Assembly: GCA_024235175.1 (NCBI GenBank)
Contig: JACKMX010000003.1
Span: 310,001 to 374,000 of the forward strand
DNA length: 64,000 bases
Direction: 5' to 3'
Source of the DNA: Chromatiaceae bacterium
Lineage (GTDB): Bacteria > Pseudomonadota > Gammaproteobacteria > Chromatiales > Chromatiaceae
Shown here: positions 1-8,078 of the stretch, piece by piece
Position numbering within the stretch: the first letter of the stretch is position 1
Layout: every line of letters starts with the position of its first letter
The notes under the pieces: generated by a model
Told to the model about the DNA's origin: nothing
Databases searched by the model: none
The model's input: only the letters and a program-made list of their open reading frames with translations
Translations under genes and position numbers: made by a program

Positions 1-27
1 TCATCCCGAGCTGGGGGCTTCCGGGCT

Positions 28-261
28 ATGTGCCTAGCCCTTCCGGCGCGTGTGGTATCCGTCGATCAGGCTGGGGATATGGCGCTGGTCGAACTCGACG
101 GTGTCCGCAAGGAGGTATCCCTGGCGCTTGTGGATGATGTCGAAGAGAATGACTTCGTATTGATCCATGTCGGTTATGCGCTCAATAAGGTAAGCGAAGA
201 GGAGGCGCGACTGACGCTTGAGCTTTTTGCTCAGGCAGGCCTGACAGGGGCGCCCTCGTGA
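28..261 (+). CDS. hypC: Hydrogenase maturation chaperone HypC
   Basis: This 77-residue protein begins with MCLALP, close to the family signature MCLAIP. Its Cys2 is exposed once the initiator Met is removed and is the residue HypC uses to carry the Fe(CN)2CO group. HypC works with HypD as the scaffold for iron-ligand assembly and delivers the iron to the hydrogenase large subunit precursor. The length is normal for the family. Its stop overlaps the GTG start of hypD by 4 bp, so the two are translationally coupled. It is the first complete gene of the operon; hypA, hypB and hypF would be expected upstream, outside the window. Confidence 0.95.
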   Translation: MCLALPARVVSVDQAGDMALVELDGVRKEVSLALVDDVEENDFVLIHVGYALNKVSEEEARLTLELFAQAGLTGAPS

Positions 262-1406
262 AATATGTGAGCGAGTTTCGCCAGCAGTCGCTGGCGCGGC
301 AGCTTTCGGCGGCCATAGCAGCCGAAGTGAAGCCGCAGCGCCGCTACAATCTGATGGAGTTCTGCGGCGGACATACTCACGCCATTTTTCGCTACGGGGT
401 GCAGGAGCTGATGCCGGACAACGTCAGCTTCGTGCATGGCCCGGGTTGCCCGGTCTGCGTGCTGCCGATCGGCCGGATCGATAGTGCGATTCATCTGCTG
501 GAAGCCAAGGATGTCACTCTTGTTACCTACGGGGATCTGTTGCGGGTGCCGGCCAGTGGCCGCAAAAGCCTGCTTAAGGTAAAGGCGGCAGGTGCTGATG
601 TGCGCATGGTTTACTCGACCCGGGATGCCCTGAAAATCGCACGGGAGAATCCACAGCGGCAAGTGGTTTTTTTCGCGATCGGTTTTGAGACCACAACACC
701 GCCGACAGCGGTGGCTATCAGGCAGGCACAGGCGGAGGGGTTGGAGAATTTCAGCGTCTTCTGCAACCATGTGCTGACACCCGCGGCGATCCAGAATATT
801 CTGGAGTCGCCCGAAGTGCGCGAGTTGGGAAGCGTCTCCATAGATGGCTTTTTCGGCCCCTCCCACGTCAGTTCGGTCATCGGCAGCCAGCCCTACGAGT
901 TCTTCGCCGAGGAGTATCAGAAGCCGGTGGTGATCGCAGGTTTCGAGCCTCTGGATGTGATGCAATCCACGCTTATGCTGGTGCGCCAGATAAACAGTGG
1001 GCGGCATGAAGTTGAGAATGAGTACACCCGGGTCGTCACCCGAGAAGGCAACGTCAAGGCCCAGAATCTGGTGGCCGAGGTGTTGGAGCTGCGCCGCAGC
1101 TTCGAGTGGCGAGGATTGGGGCTGGTTCCTTACAGTGCGTTAAAAATAAAACAGCGGTACGCACAATTTGATGCTGAGCGGCGCTTTGATATTCCGGTCT
1201 CAACTGCACGGGATGTCAGCGGATGTGAATGTCCGGCCATTCTTCGCGGTGCGAAACGCCCCACCGATTGCAAACTCTTCGGTAGTGTCTGCGTTCCGGA
1301 GAATCCGATGGGCTCCTGCATGGTTTCATCCGAAGGCGCCTGTGCCGCCTATTGGAGTTACGACCGTTTTCGCAATCCCGATGCATCCGACAATGCCGTT
1401 GCCTGA
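258..1406 (+). CDS. hypD: Hydrogenase maturation scaffold HypD
   Basis: This 382-residue iron-sulfur protein is the scaffold on which the Fe(CN)2CO moiety is built with HypC and HypE. Family hallmarks are visible: FCGGHTH near residue 35, GPGCPVCVLP near residue 62, the redox Cys region and GFETTTPP near residue 145, and GPSHVS in the middle. The C-terminal part carries four well-spaced Cys (CECP, DCKLFGSVC, GSC) that bind the [4Fe-4S] cluster. The start is a GTG inside the hypC stop (GTGA). The length is typical and no key residue is missing. Confidence 0.96.
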   Translation: MKYVSEFRQQSLARQLSAAIAAEVKPQRRYNLMEFCGGHTHAIFRYGVQELMPDNVSFVHGPGCPVCVLPIGRIDSAIHLLEAKDVTLVTYGDLLRVPASGRKSLLKVKAAGADVRMVYSTRDALKIARENPQRQVVFFAIGFETTTPPTAVAIRQAQAEGLENFSVFCNHVLTPAAIQNILESPEVRELGSVSIDGFFGPSHVSSVIGSQPYEFFAEEYQKPVVIAGFEPLDVMQSTLMLVRQINSGRHEVENEYTRVVTREGNVKAQNLVAEVLELRRSFEWRGLGLVPYSALKIKQRYAQFDAERRFDIPVSTARDVSGCECPAILRGAKRPTDCKLFGSVCVPENPMGSCMVSSEGACAAYWSYDRFRNPDASDNAVA

Positions 1407-1454
1407 TACGCTGGCGGCAGATGTTTCTTGCCTATTTGCCGTTGGTAACAACAG

Positions 1455-2495
1455 ATGCCAGAAAGATTTCCGTTACGACTGAATATCAAGCAGGGTTTGG
1501 TGGACATGACCCACGGCAGCGGTGGGCGCGCCATGGCGCAACTTATTCAGGATCTGTTCGTCAGGCATTTGGACAATGACCTGCTGCGCCAGGCGAACGA
1601 CCAGGCCATGTTTGAAGTCCCGGCCGGCCGCATGGTGATGAGCACCGACGGACATGTGATATCGCCGTTGTTTTTCCCCGGCGGTGACATCGGCTCGCTC
1701 GCCATTCACGGCACCATAAACGATGTGGCTATGTCCGGCGCCAGGCCACTCTATCTTGCCGCGGGTTTTATTCTGGAGGAGGGATTCCCGTTGGCCGATC
1801 TGGAGCGCGTGGTTGCCAGCATGAGCCTGGCTGCAGCCAAGGCAGGTGTGCCAGTGATCACCGGCGATACCAAAGTGGTGGAGAAAGGCAAGGGCGATGG
1901 AATCTTCATCACCACGACGGGCATCGGCCTGGTGCCGGAGGGAGTAAACATTTCCGGTGACAGGGCAAAGCCGGGAGACGCCATTCTGGTCAGCGGCACC
2001 ATGGGCGACCATGGAGTGGCAATCATGTCCAGCCGTGCGAACCTGGAGTTTGAGACCAGTATGGAATCCGATTCGGCAGCACTGCACGGCCTGGTTGCGG
2101 ATATGGTTGCCGCGGTTCCGGAGATACACTGCCTGCGCGATCCCACACGCGGCGGACTGGCCACCACGCTGAACGAGCTGGCGCAGCAGTCTGCGGTTGG
2201 GATGAATCTGCGGGAGGAGGATATTCCTATCAATCCTCAGGTCTCCGCGGCTTGCGAACTGCTGGGGCTGGATCCCCTCTATGTCGCTAACGAAGGCAAA
2301 CTGATCTGCATCTGCGAACAGCGGCATGCAGCGCAACTGTTGCAGGTGATGCGCGCCCATGCGCTGGGGAAGAAGGCGGCGATCATCGGCGAGGTGATTG
2401 AAGAGAGGCATGGATTCGTGCGCATGGAGACCAGCTTCGGCGGCAGCCGGGTAGTGGACTGGCTGGCCGGCGAGCAGCTGCCGAGGATCTGCTGA
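1455..2495 (+). CDS. hypE: Carbamoyl dehydratase HypE
   Basis: This 346-residue HypE/PurM-fold ATPase dehydrates the thiocarbamoyl group on its C-terminal Cys to thiocyanate, the source of the two CN ligands of the NiFe site. The glycine-rich HGSGGRAM motif lies near residue 20, and GDTKVVEKG near residue 135 matches the ATP-binding core. The protein ends in PRIC, the invariant tail that supplies the carrier cysteine. It starts 48 bp after hypD. Alternative starts a few codons downstream are possible, but the MTHGSGG region must be retained. Confidence 0.95.
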   Translation: MPERFPLRLNIKQGLVDMTHGSGGRAMAQLIQDLFVRHLDNDLLRQANDQAMFEVPAGRMVMSTDGHVISPLFFPGGDIGSLAIHGTINDVAMSGARPLYLAAGFILEEGFPLADLERVVASMSLAAAKAGVPVITGDTKVVEKGKGDGIFITTTGIGLVPEGVNISGDRAKPGDAILVSGTMGDHGVAIMSSRANLEFETSMESDSAALHGLVADMVAAVPEIHCLRDPTRGGLATTLNELAQQSAVGMNLREEDIPINPQVSAACELLGLDPLYVANEGKLICICEQRHAAQLLQVMRAHALGKKAAIIGEVIEERHGFVRMETSFGGSRVVDWLAGEQLPRIC

Positions 2496-2507
2496 CAGAC
2501 GAACACC

Positions 2508-4211
2508 ATGAAAATCCTGCTCCTCACCCACTCCTTCAACAGCCTTAGCCAACGAATCTTTGTTGAGTTGCGTCAGCTGGGGCACCAGGTGTCGGTTGAG
2601 TTCGATATCAATGACAGGGTAAGCATTGAGGCGGTCGAGCTGTTCCGACCTGACCTTATCGTCGCCCCTTTCCTTAAGCGGGCCATACCTCAAGAGATTT
2701 GGGCAAATCGCATCTGCCTGGTAGTGCACCCCGGTATCAGGGGTGACCGGGGACCCTCGGCACTGGACTGGGCGATACTCAACCGCGAGCGGCACTGGGG
2801 TGTTACGGTTATTCAGGCGAATGGGGAGATGGACGCCGGGGATATCTGGGCCAGTGTGGAGTTTCCGATGCGCGAGGCCACCAAGGCGAGCCTGTACCGC
2901 AACGAGGTAACCGAAGGGGCGGTTACCGCGGTACTCAGTGCCGTTGCACGATTACAGCAGGGGGGATTCACGCCGGAGCCGCTCGATTACGAAAAGCATA
3001 ATGTGCGCGGGCTGCAGAGACCTTTGGTTCGCCAGGTTGACCGCGCGATCGACTGGCAGCGGGATGACAGCCAGACAGTACTGCGTAAAATCCGCAGTGG
3101 TGACGGGTCTCCCGGTGTCGCCGACCGCCTGTTCGGTCGCGACTGTTTTCTGTACGATGCTCACCCAGGCCCTGCGTTGACTGGCAGGCCAGGCGAAGTG
3201 ATTGCTCGCTCCGGACCGGCGGTCTGCCGCGCCACGGTTGACGGCTCGATCTTGATCGGTCACCTGCGTGATAAGTTGGGTGAGCATCCGTTCAAGTTGC
3301 CGGCCACCCGGGTGCTGGCCAGTGAGACAGCACATCTGCCCGAGCTGGAGGGTTATCCCGAGATAAGCTACCGCGAGCAGAATGGGGTGGGCTATCTCCA
3401 TTTCAACTTTTACAACGGCGCCATGAGCAGCGCTCAGTGCGGGCGTCTGTGCCAGGCCTTCATCAAAGCACGGCAGCGGGATACCAAGGTGATCGTACTG
3501 ATGGGCGGTCAGGATTTCTGGTCCAACGGCCTGCATCTGAACATCATCGAGGCAGCTGAGAGCGCCGCCGATGAGTCATGGTTCAACATCAACGCCATCA
3601 ATGACCTCGCCCGGGAGATCATCAACACGCAGAGCCATATCACGGTATCGGCGTTAAGCGGAAACGCCGGCGCCGGCGGTGTCTTCCTGGCGCGCGCTGC
3701 GGACCTGGTCTGGGTCCGTTCCGGTGTCATTCTGAATCCGCACTATAAAGACATGGGGAACTTATATGGCTCGGAATACTGGACCTACCTGCTGCCGAAA
3801 CGGGTGGGGGAGGAGCGGGCCGTGCGAATCACTCAGGGACGACTGCCGATGGGTGGTATGGAAGCTTCCGGGTTGGGTCTGGTGAATGCCTGTTTCGAGC
3901 GCACTGTCGAGGCATTTGTGGCGGCGCTGGAGAAGCGGGCGGAAGCGCTGGCCGACGACAGGGCACTGGCTGGGATGTTATCCGCCAAAGCGGCTCGCCG
4001 GGTGGAACATGAGCGGGAGAAGCCGCTGGCACATTACCGCGAGGAGGAGCTCGCCCGCATGCAGCGCAACTTTTACGGTTTCGATCCAAGCTATCACGTG
4101 GCCCGCTATAATTTTGTCTACAAGGTGCCGAAGTCGCGTACCCCGATCACCCTTGCAAACCATCGGGATCTGCGGAAAGCACCTGGCCGTGTCAGGGGAG
4201 AGGGCTCATGA
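2508..4211 (+). CDS. hypX: Hydrogenase maturation protein HypX (CO synthesis)
   Basis: This 567-residue protein has the two-part HypX/HoxX architecture. The N-terminal half resembles formyl-tetrahydrofolate transferases, with HPGIRGDRGPSALDW near residues 82-96. The C-terminal half, from about residue 285, has a crotonase (enoyl-CoA hydratase) fold with GNAGAGGVFLARAAD near residue 385. From work on the family, HypX makes the active-site CO from formyl-THF via a formyl-CoA-like intermediate and matters most when hydrogenase matures under oxygen. It lies 12 bp after hypE, and its TGA overlaps the hoxA ATG (ATGA). Its presence argues for aerobic H2 use. Confidence 0.93.
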   Translation: MKILLLTHSFNSLSQRIFVELRQLGHQVSVEFDINDRVSIEAVELFRPDLIVAPFLKRAIPQEIWANRICLVVHPGIRGDRGPSALDWAILNRERHWGVTVIQANGEMDAGDIWASVEFPMREATKASLYRNEVTEGAVTAVLSAVARLQQGGFTPEPLDYEKHNVRGLQRPLVRQVDRAIDWQRDDSQTVLRKIRSGDGSPGVADRLFGRDCFLYDAHPGPALTGRPGEVIARSGPAVCRATVDGSILIGHLRDKLGEHPFKLPATRVLASETAHLPELEGYPEISYREQNGVGYLHFNFYNGAMSSAQCGRLCQAFIKARQRDTKVIVLMGGQDFWSNGLHLNIIEAAESAADESWFNINAINDLAREIINTQSHITVSALSGNAGAGGVFLARAADLVWVRSGVILNPHYKDMGNLYGSEYWTYLLPKRVGEERAVRITQGRLPMGGMEASGLGLVNACFERTVEAFVAALEKRAEALADDRALAGMLSAKAARRVEHEREKPLAHYREEELARMQRNFYGFDPSYHVARYNFVYKVPKSRTPITLANHRDLRKAPGRVRGEGS

Positions 4212-5662
4212 GTGCCCTGCCAACACTGTTGGTTGTCGATGACGAAGTGCGGGGCCTGGAGGCTTTACAGCGGATTCTTGAAGACGACTTCAATGTTATT
4301 ACCGCAACCAATGTCAAACAGGCCGAAACTATTCTGGAACGCGAATGGATACAGCTTCTGTTGTGCGACCAGCGCATGCCGGAGACCACGGGAGTGCAGT
4401 TTCTCACCCGCGTCCGCAAGCTGTGGCCCGATGTGGTGCGCATGATTTTGTCGGGCTACACCGATGCTGAAGATATTATTCAGGGAATCAATGAGGCGGG
4501 TATCTATCAGTACATCACCAAGCCCTGGCACCCGGACAGCCTGCTTTTGACACTCAAGAACGCTGCCCATCTGTTCAACCTGCAGCGGGAAAACGAACTG
4601 CTCAACATTGAGCTGAAGCGTACGCCGGAGGCGCTGGAACAGAGAATCAGCAGCAAAAGAGAGCGGTTGCGCAAACAGTACCAGTGTGAGGACGGCATAG
4701 TTCGGGCGCCAGGCAGCCCGATGGAGCGGGTGTGTGCGAAAGTGCAGCGGGTTGCTCCATACGATGTAACCGTACTGCTCTCCGGAGAGTCCGGAACCGG
4801 CAAGGAGCTGTGCGCCCGGGCGCTGCATTACAACAGTCTGCGCTGGGACAAACCGTTCGTAGTGGAGAATTGCGCAGCGCTGCCGGATGAGCTTTTGGAG
4901 AGCGAACTGTTCGGCTACAAACGGGGTGCTTTTACCGGTGCGGTGGAGGATCGCGCAGGTCTGTTCGAGCGTGCCGACGGCGGCACCATTTTTCTTGATG
5001 AGATTGGCGAGGTCTCCGCCGCGTTTCAGGTAAAGCTTCTGCGGGTGCTTCAGGAGGGCGAGATCAGGCCGTTGGGATGCGCCCAGCGGCGTAAGGTTGA
5101 CGTGCGGGTTATTGCGGCAACGAACAGGGAGTTGGAGGCAGAGGTGAGGGCGGGGCGGTTTCGTCAGGATCTCTACTACCGCATTTCCTCCTTCACCATC
5201 GGACTGCCGCCCCTGCGCGAAAGAGCCTCGGATATTCCGCTGTTGGCGAACACCATTTTGAGAGAGACCGCAAAGCAGTTCGGTAAGGCGGCTCGGAAGT
5301 TTACTGACGAAGCCTTGGCGTGCATGCAGGCATACCATTGGCCGGGCAACGTACGCGAGCTGCAGAATCAGATAAAACACATGCTGGTGATGGGCGACGG
5401 CGAAGTGCTGGGCGCCGAACTGCTTGCAGCCAGGATAGTGATGGCTGTACCGGGAGGAGAGGAGAGTGAATCGGAGTCGCTGTCCGATTTCGATGGGTCG
5501 CTGAAACAGCGCATTGAGACCATCGAAGCCCGTATTCTGCGTGAGGTGCTGATTCGCCACCGCTGGAACAAGAGCAGGGCGGCGCGGGAACTGGGGCTGT
5601 CGCGGGTCGGATTGCGCAGCAAGCTTGAGCGGTACGCGCTGGAACGCGTGGACCGGTTGTAG
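4208..5662 (+). CDS. hoxA: NtrC-family hydrogenase transcription activator HoxA/HupR
   Basis: This 484-residue sigma-54-dependent response regulator has three parts. The receiver domain (about 5-120) has DD at 11-12, phosphoacceptor Asp54 and Lys105. The AAA+ domain has Walker A GESGTGKE near 193-200, an intact sigma-54 contact loop GAFTGA near 240-245, and FLDEIGE. A Fis-type helix-turn-helix lies near 455-478 (SRAARELGLSRVGLRSKL). In the Hox/Hup pathway it activates hydrogenase promoters and is controlled by the H2 sensor through the kinase HoxJ. In that family the unphosphorylated form is usually the active one, so phosphorylation switches it off. It is translationally coupled to hypX and followed 33 bp later by hoxJ. 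Confidence 0.92.
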   Translation: MSALPTLLVVDDEVRGLEALQRILEDDFNVITATNVKQAETILEREWIQLLLCDQRMPETTGVQFLTRVRKLWPDVVRMILSGYTDAEDIIQGINEAGIYQYITKPWHPDSLLLTLKNAAHLFNLQRENELLNIELKRTPEALEQRISSKRERLRKQYQCEDGIVRAPGSPMERVCAKVQRVAPYDVTVLLSGESGTGKELCARALHYNSLRWDKPFVVENCAALPDELLESELFGYKRGAFTGAVEDRAGLFERADGGTIFLDEIGEVSAAFQVKLLRVLQEGEIRPLGCAQRRKVDVRVIAATNRELEAEVRAGRFRQDLYYRISSFTIGLPPLRERASDIPLLANTILRETAKQFGKAARKFTDEALACMQAYHWPGNVRELQNQIKHMLVMGDGEVLGAELLAARIVMAVPGGEESESESLSDFDGSLKQRIETIEARILREVLIRHRWNKSRAARELGLSRVGLRSKLERYALERVDRL

Positions 5663-5695
5663 GAGACGCGCTCCTGAGCGAGCGGAAGCAGAACG

Positions 5696-7054
5696 ATGAA
5701 AATGAGTGACCACCAACCCGGCAAATCAGGCCTGTTGGAGAGAGTCGACGCAGAGCGGCACTTCACCGATCCGGGCAATGGAGAAGCTGCATGGATCGAA
5801 GTGATCCAGAAGATGGATGAGGTGTACGCGGATCTGGTTCGCTATCAGGTGGAACTGGAGGAGAAGAACAGCGCGCTGGAGGAGGCGCAGCGCTTTATCG
5901 AAAGCGTGCAGCGATCGATGACCGATGTGCTGATCGTCTGCGGTATCAACGGCCGTATTCAGCAGGTCAACCGGGCGCTTGAAGAGATAACCGGCAAGAG
6001 TGCACGGCAGTTGGTTGGGAAGCCCTTTGCCACCCTGTTCGAGGACGAGTCGCGAAAGCTGGTGGCCTATTTCCCGGAAAAAATACGTTCGGAAACGCTG
6101 TACGATTGTGAGGTCAGCCTGATCGGGTCCGATGGCAGACCCGCGCCATTGGCGATGAACTGCAGTTCGCGCTTCGACCACGAAGGCCGCCTGGTGGGGA
6201 TGGTGCTGATCGGGCGGCCGGTGGGTGAGCTGCGCCGGGCATATAAGGATCTGCACGCCACGCACAATGAGTTGCAGCATGCCCAGCAGCAGCTTGTCCA
6301 TGCCGAAAAGATGGCCTCCCTGGGGCGCCTTGTGGCCGGCGTTGCGCACGAGCTGAACAATCCCATCAGTTTCGTGTTCGGCAATATGCACGCGCTCAAA
6401 CGTTATGGCAGCAGCATCACCCATTATTTCAACGCACTGCATTCGGGCGACGATGAGACTAAGCTCCGAAAGCTGCGCGATGATCTCAGGATCGACAAGA
6501 TTCTGGGGGATATGGGATCCCTGATCGACGGCACGCTGGAGGGCGCGGAGCGGGTCAGGGACATAGTTCAGGATCTGCGTCGTTTCTCGGGAAATCACCG
6601 GGAGGCGCCTCAAAGGTTCGAACTCTGTCCTGTGGTGCGGACATCGGTCGAATGGGTGGTCAAGGCGGCCCGCCGCAAACCCGAAGTGGTACTGCAGATG
6701 GCGGAGAGTCTGGAAGTGGTGGGCAACAAGGGATTCGTGCATCAGATCCTGGTCAACCTGGTTCAGAATGCGGTGGATGTAATGGAGAATCTCCCCACAC
6801 CCAGGCTGTTTCTGCGCTGCTTCAGGGAGGGGGATAAGGTAATCGTAGAGGTGCGGGACAGTGGTCCGGGCATTCCCCGGGAGAATCTGATGCGCGTATT
6901 CGATCCTTTCTTCACCACCAAGGAGGTGGGCAAGGGAACCGGGCTTGGACTCTACATCAGTTATGGTCTGGCGACGGACCAGGGGGGCGACCTGCGGGTC
7001 GGCAACCATCCGGATGGCGGCGCTCTCTTCTCTCTCTCTCTGAAGGCCGCATGA
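5696..7054 (+). CDS. hoxJ: H2-signalling histidine kinase HoxJ/HupT
   Basis: This 452-residue soluble histidine kinase has no predicted membrane segment. A coiled-coil-like N-terminal stretch (about 30-65) is followed by a PAS domain (about 70-180). The HisKA box is GRLVAGVAHELNNP, with the His near residue 217. The HATPase domain carries an N-box (NLVQNAVD), DSGPGIP, and DPFFTTKEVGKGTGLGLYIS. In known systems the N-terminal region binds the regulatory hydrogenase, and H2 inhibits phosphate flow to HoxA/HupR. It ends one base before the hoxB start, so kinase and sensor are made from one message. Here the order is A-J-B-C, not A-B-C-J as in Cupriavidus. Confidence 0.9.
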   Translation: MKMSDHQPGKSGLLERVDAERHFTDPGNGEAAWIEVIQKMDEVYADLVRYQVELEEKNSALEEAQRFIESVQRSMTDVLIVCGINGRIQQVNRALEEITGKSARQLVGKPFATLFEDESRKLVAYFPEKIRSETLYDCEVSLIGSDGRPAPLAMNCSSRFDHEGRLVGMVLIGRPVGELRRAYKDLHATHNELQHAQQQLVHAEKMASLGRLVAGVAHELNNPISFVFGNMHALKRYGSSITHYFNALHSGDDETKLRKLRDDLRIDKILGDMGSLIDGTLEGAERVRDIVQDLRRFSGNHREAPQRFELCPVVRTSVEWVVKAARRKPEVVLQMAESLEVVGNKGFVHQILVNLVQNAVDVMENLPTPRLFLRCFREGDKVIVEVRDSGPGIPRENLMRVFDPFFTTKEVGKGTGLGLYISYGLATDQGGDLRVGNHPDGGALFSLSLKAA

Positions 7055-7055
7055 G

Positions 7056-8078
7056 ATGAGTGCCGCTGATAGAAAGCGGTTCAACCTGCTTTGGCTGCAG
7101 TCGGGCGGCTGCGGCGGCTGCAGTCTCTCGCTTCTCTGTGCCGAATCCCCCAATCTGCTGGCGACCCTGGAAGGGGCGGGTATAGAGATGATCTGGCATC
7201 CGATGTTGAGCGAGGCTTCCGGCTCAGAGATGATCGATCTGCTTAACCGGACCATGGCGGGGGAGATTCCACTGGATGCGCTCTGCATCGAGGGCGCGAT
7301 AAAGCGCGGACCCAAAGGCAGCGGCCGCTTTCACATGCTCTCCGGCAGTGGCCGGCCGATGATGCACTGGGTGCGTGATCTGGCTCAGGTGGCCCGTTAT
7401 ACGCTGGCCATTGGAACCGGTGCCTCTTTCGGCGGCATTACATCCGGCGGCGACAACCCGACCGACGCCTGCGGGCTGCAGTACTCTGAAAACCGCCGCG
7501 GCGGTCTGTTGGGCGGCAAATACCTCTCCGGTGAAGGCGTGCCGGTGATCAATGTGGCGGGATGCCCCACCCACCCAAACTGGGTACTGGATACGCTGAT
7601 GCATCTGGCTGCGGGAGGTTTCAGGCGGGAGGACCTGGATGACTGGCAACGGCCGCGCAGCTACTGCGATCATCTGGTGCACCACGGTTGCCCGAGGAAT
7701 GAGTTCTATGAGTACAAGGCGAGTGCGCAGCAATCGTCCCAGGGCGGATGCATGATGGAACATATGGGCTGTCTGGGTACCCAGGCTCACGCAGACTGTA
7801 ACATCCGTCCCTGGAACGGCAGCGGTTCCTGCCTGAAAGGAGGCTACGCCTGCATCAACTGTACCAGGCCCGGCTTTCAGGAGCCCGGCCACCGTTTTCT
7901 GGAAACACCGAAAATAGCCGGCATACCCATCGGGCTTCCCACCGACATGCCCAAGGCCTGGTTCGTGGCGCTGGCCTCGCTTTCAAAAGCGGCCACGCCC
8001 AAGCGCTTGCGCAGCAATGCACATGCGGACCATATTGTGGTGCCGCCCAGCTGCGGCAAAAGGGATCCCGATGAGTAG
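7056..8078 (+). CDS. hoxB: Regulatory [NiFe] hydrogenase small subunit HoxB/HupU
   Basis: This 340-residue small subunit has the proximal-cluster CGGC at residues 19-22. Further conserved Cys/His follow in GCPTHP (near 170), HHGCPRNE and a Cys-rich C-terminal third that binds the medial and distal Fe-S clusters. It lacks the twin-arginine signal peptide and the C-terminal membrane anchor of energy-converting uptake enzymes. This is the diagnostic difference for cytoplasmic H2 sensors (group 2). It pairs with HoxC, whose start lies 8 bp inside the end of this gene. Confidence 0.94.
   Translation: MSAADRKRFNLLWLQSGGCGGCSLSLLCAESPNLLATLEGAGIEMIWHPMLSEASGSEMIDLLNRTMAGEIPLDALCIEGAIKRGPKGSGRFHMLSGSGRPMMHWVRDLAQVARYTLAIGTGASFGGITSGGDNPTDACGLQYSENRRGGLLGGKYLSGEGVPVINVAGCPTHPNWVLDTLMHLAAGGFRREDLDDWQRPRSYCDHLVHHGCPRNEFYEYKASAQQSSQGGCMMEHMGCLGTQAHADCNIRPWNGSGSCLKGGYACINCTRPGFQEPGHRFLETPKIAGIPIGLPTDMPKAWFVALASLSKAATPKRLRSNAHADHIVVPPSCGKRDPDE

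Noticed and set aside
2..37. Eleven-codon open frame ending TAG at 35-37 that could be the tail of an upstream gene overlapping hypC
   Set aside because: Too short to identify; the residues do not match a recognisable hyp gene end, so it was not listed.
1473..2795. Long minus-strand open frame opposite hypE
   Set aside because: It is antisense to a well-supported hypE, with composition lacking any domain; a high-GC shadow frame.
4265..5716. Long minus-strand open frame opposite hoxA
   Set aside because: Shadow of hoxA; no domain, no RBS.
5726..7315. Long minus-strand open frame opposite hoxJ
   Set aside because: Shadow of hoxJ and hoxB with no recognisable protein features.
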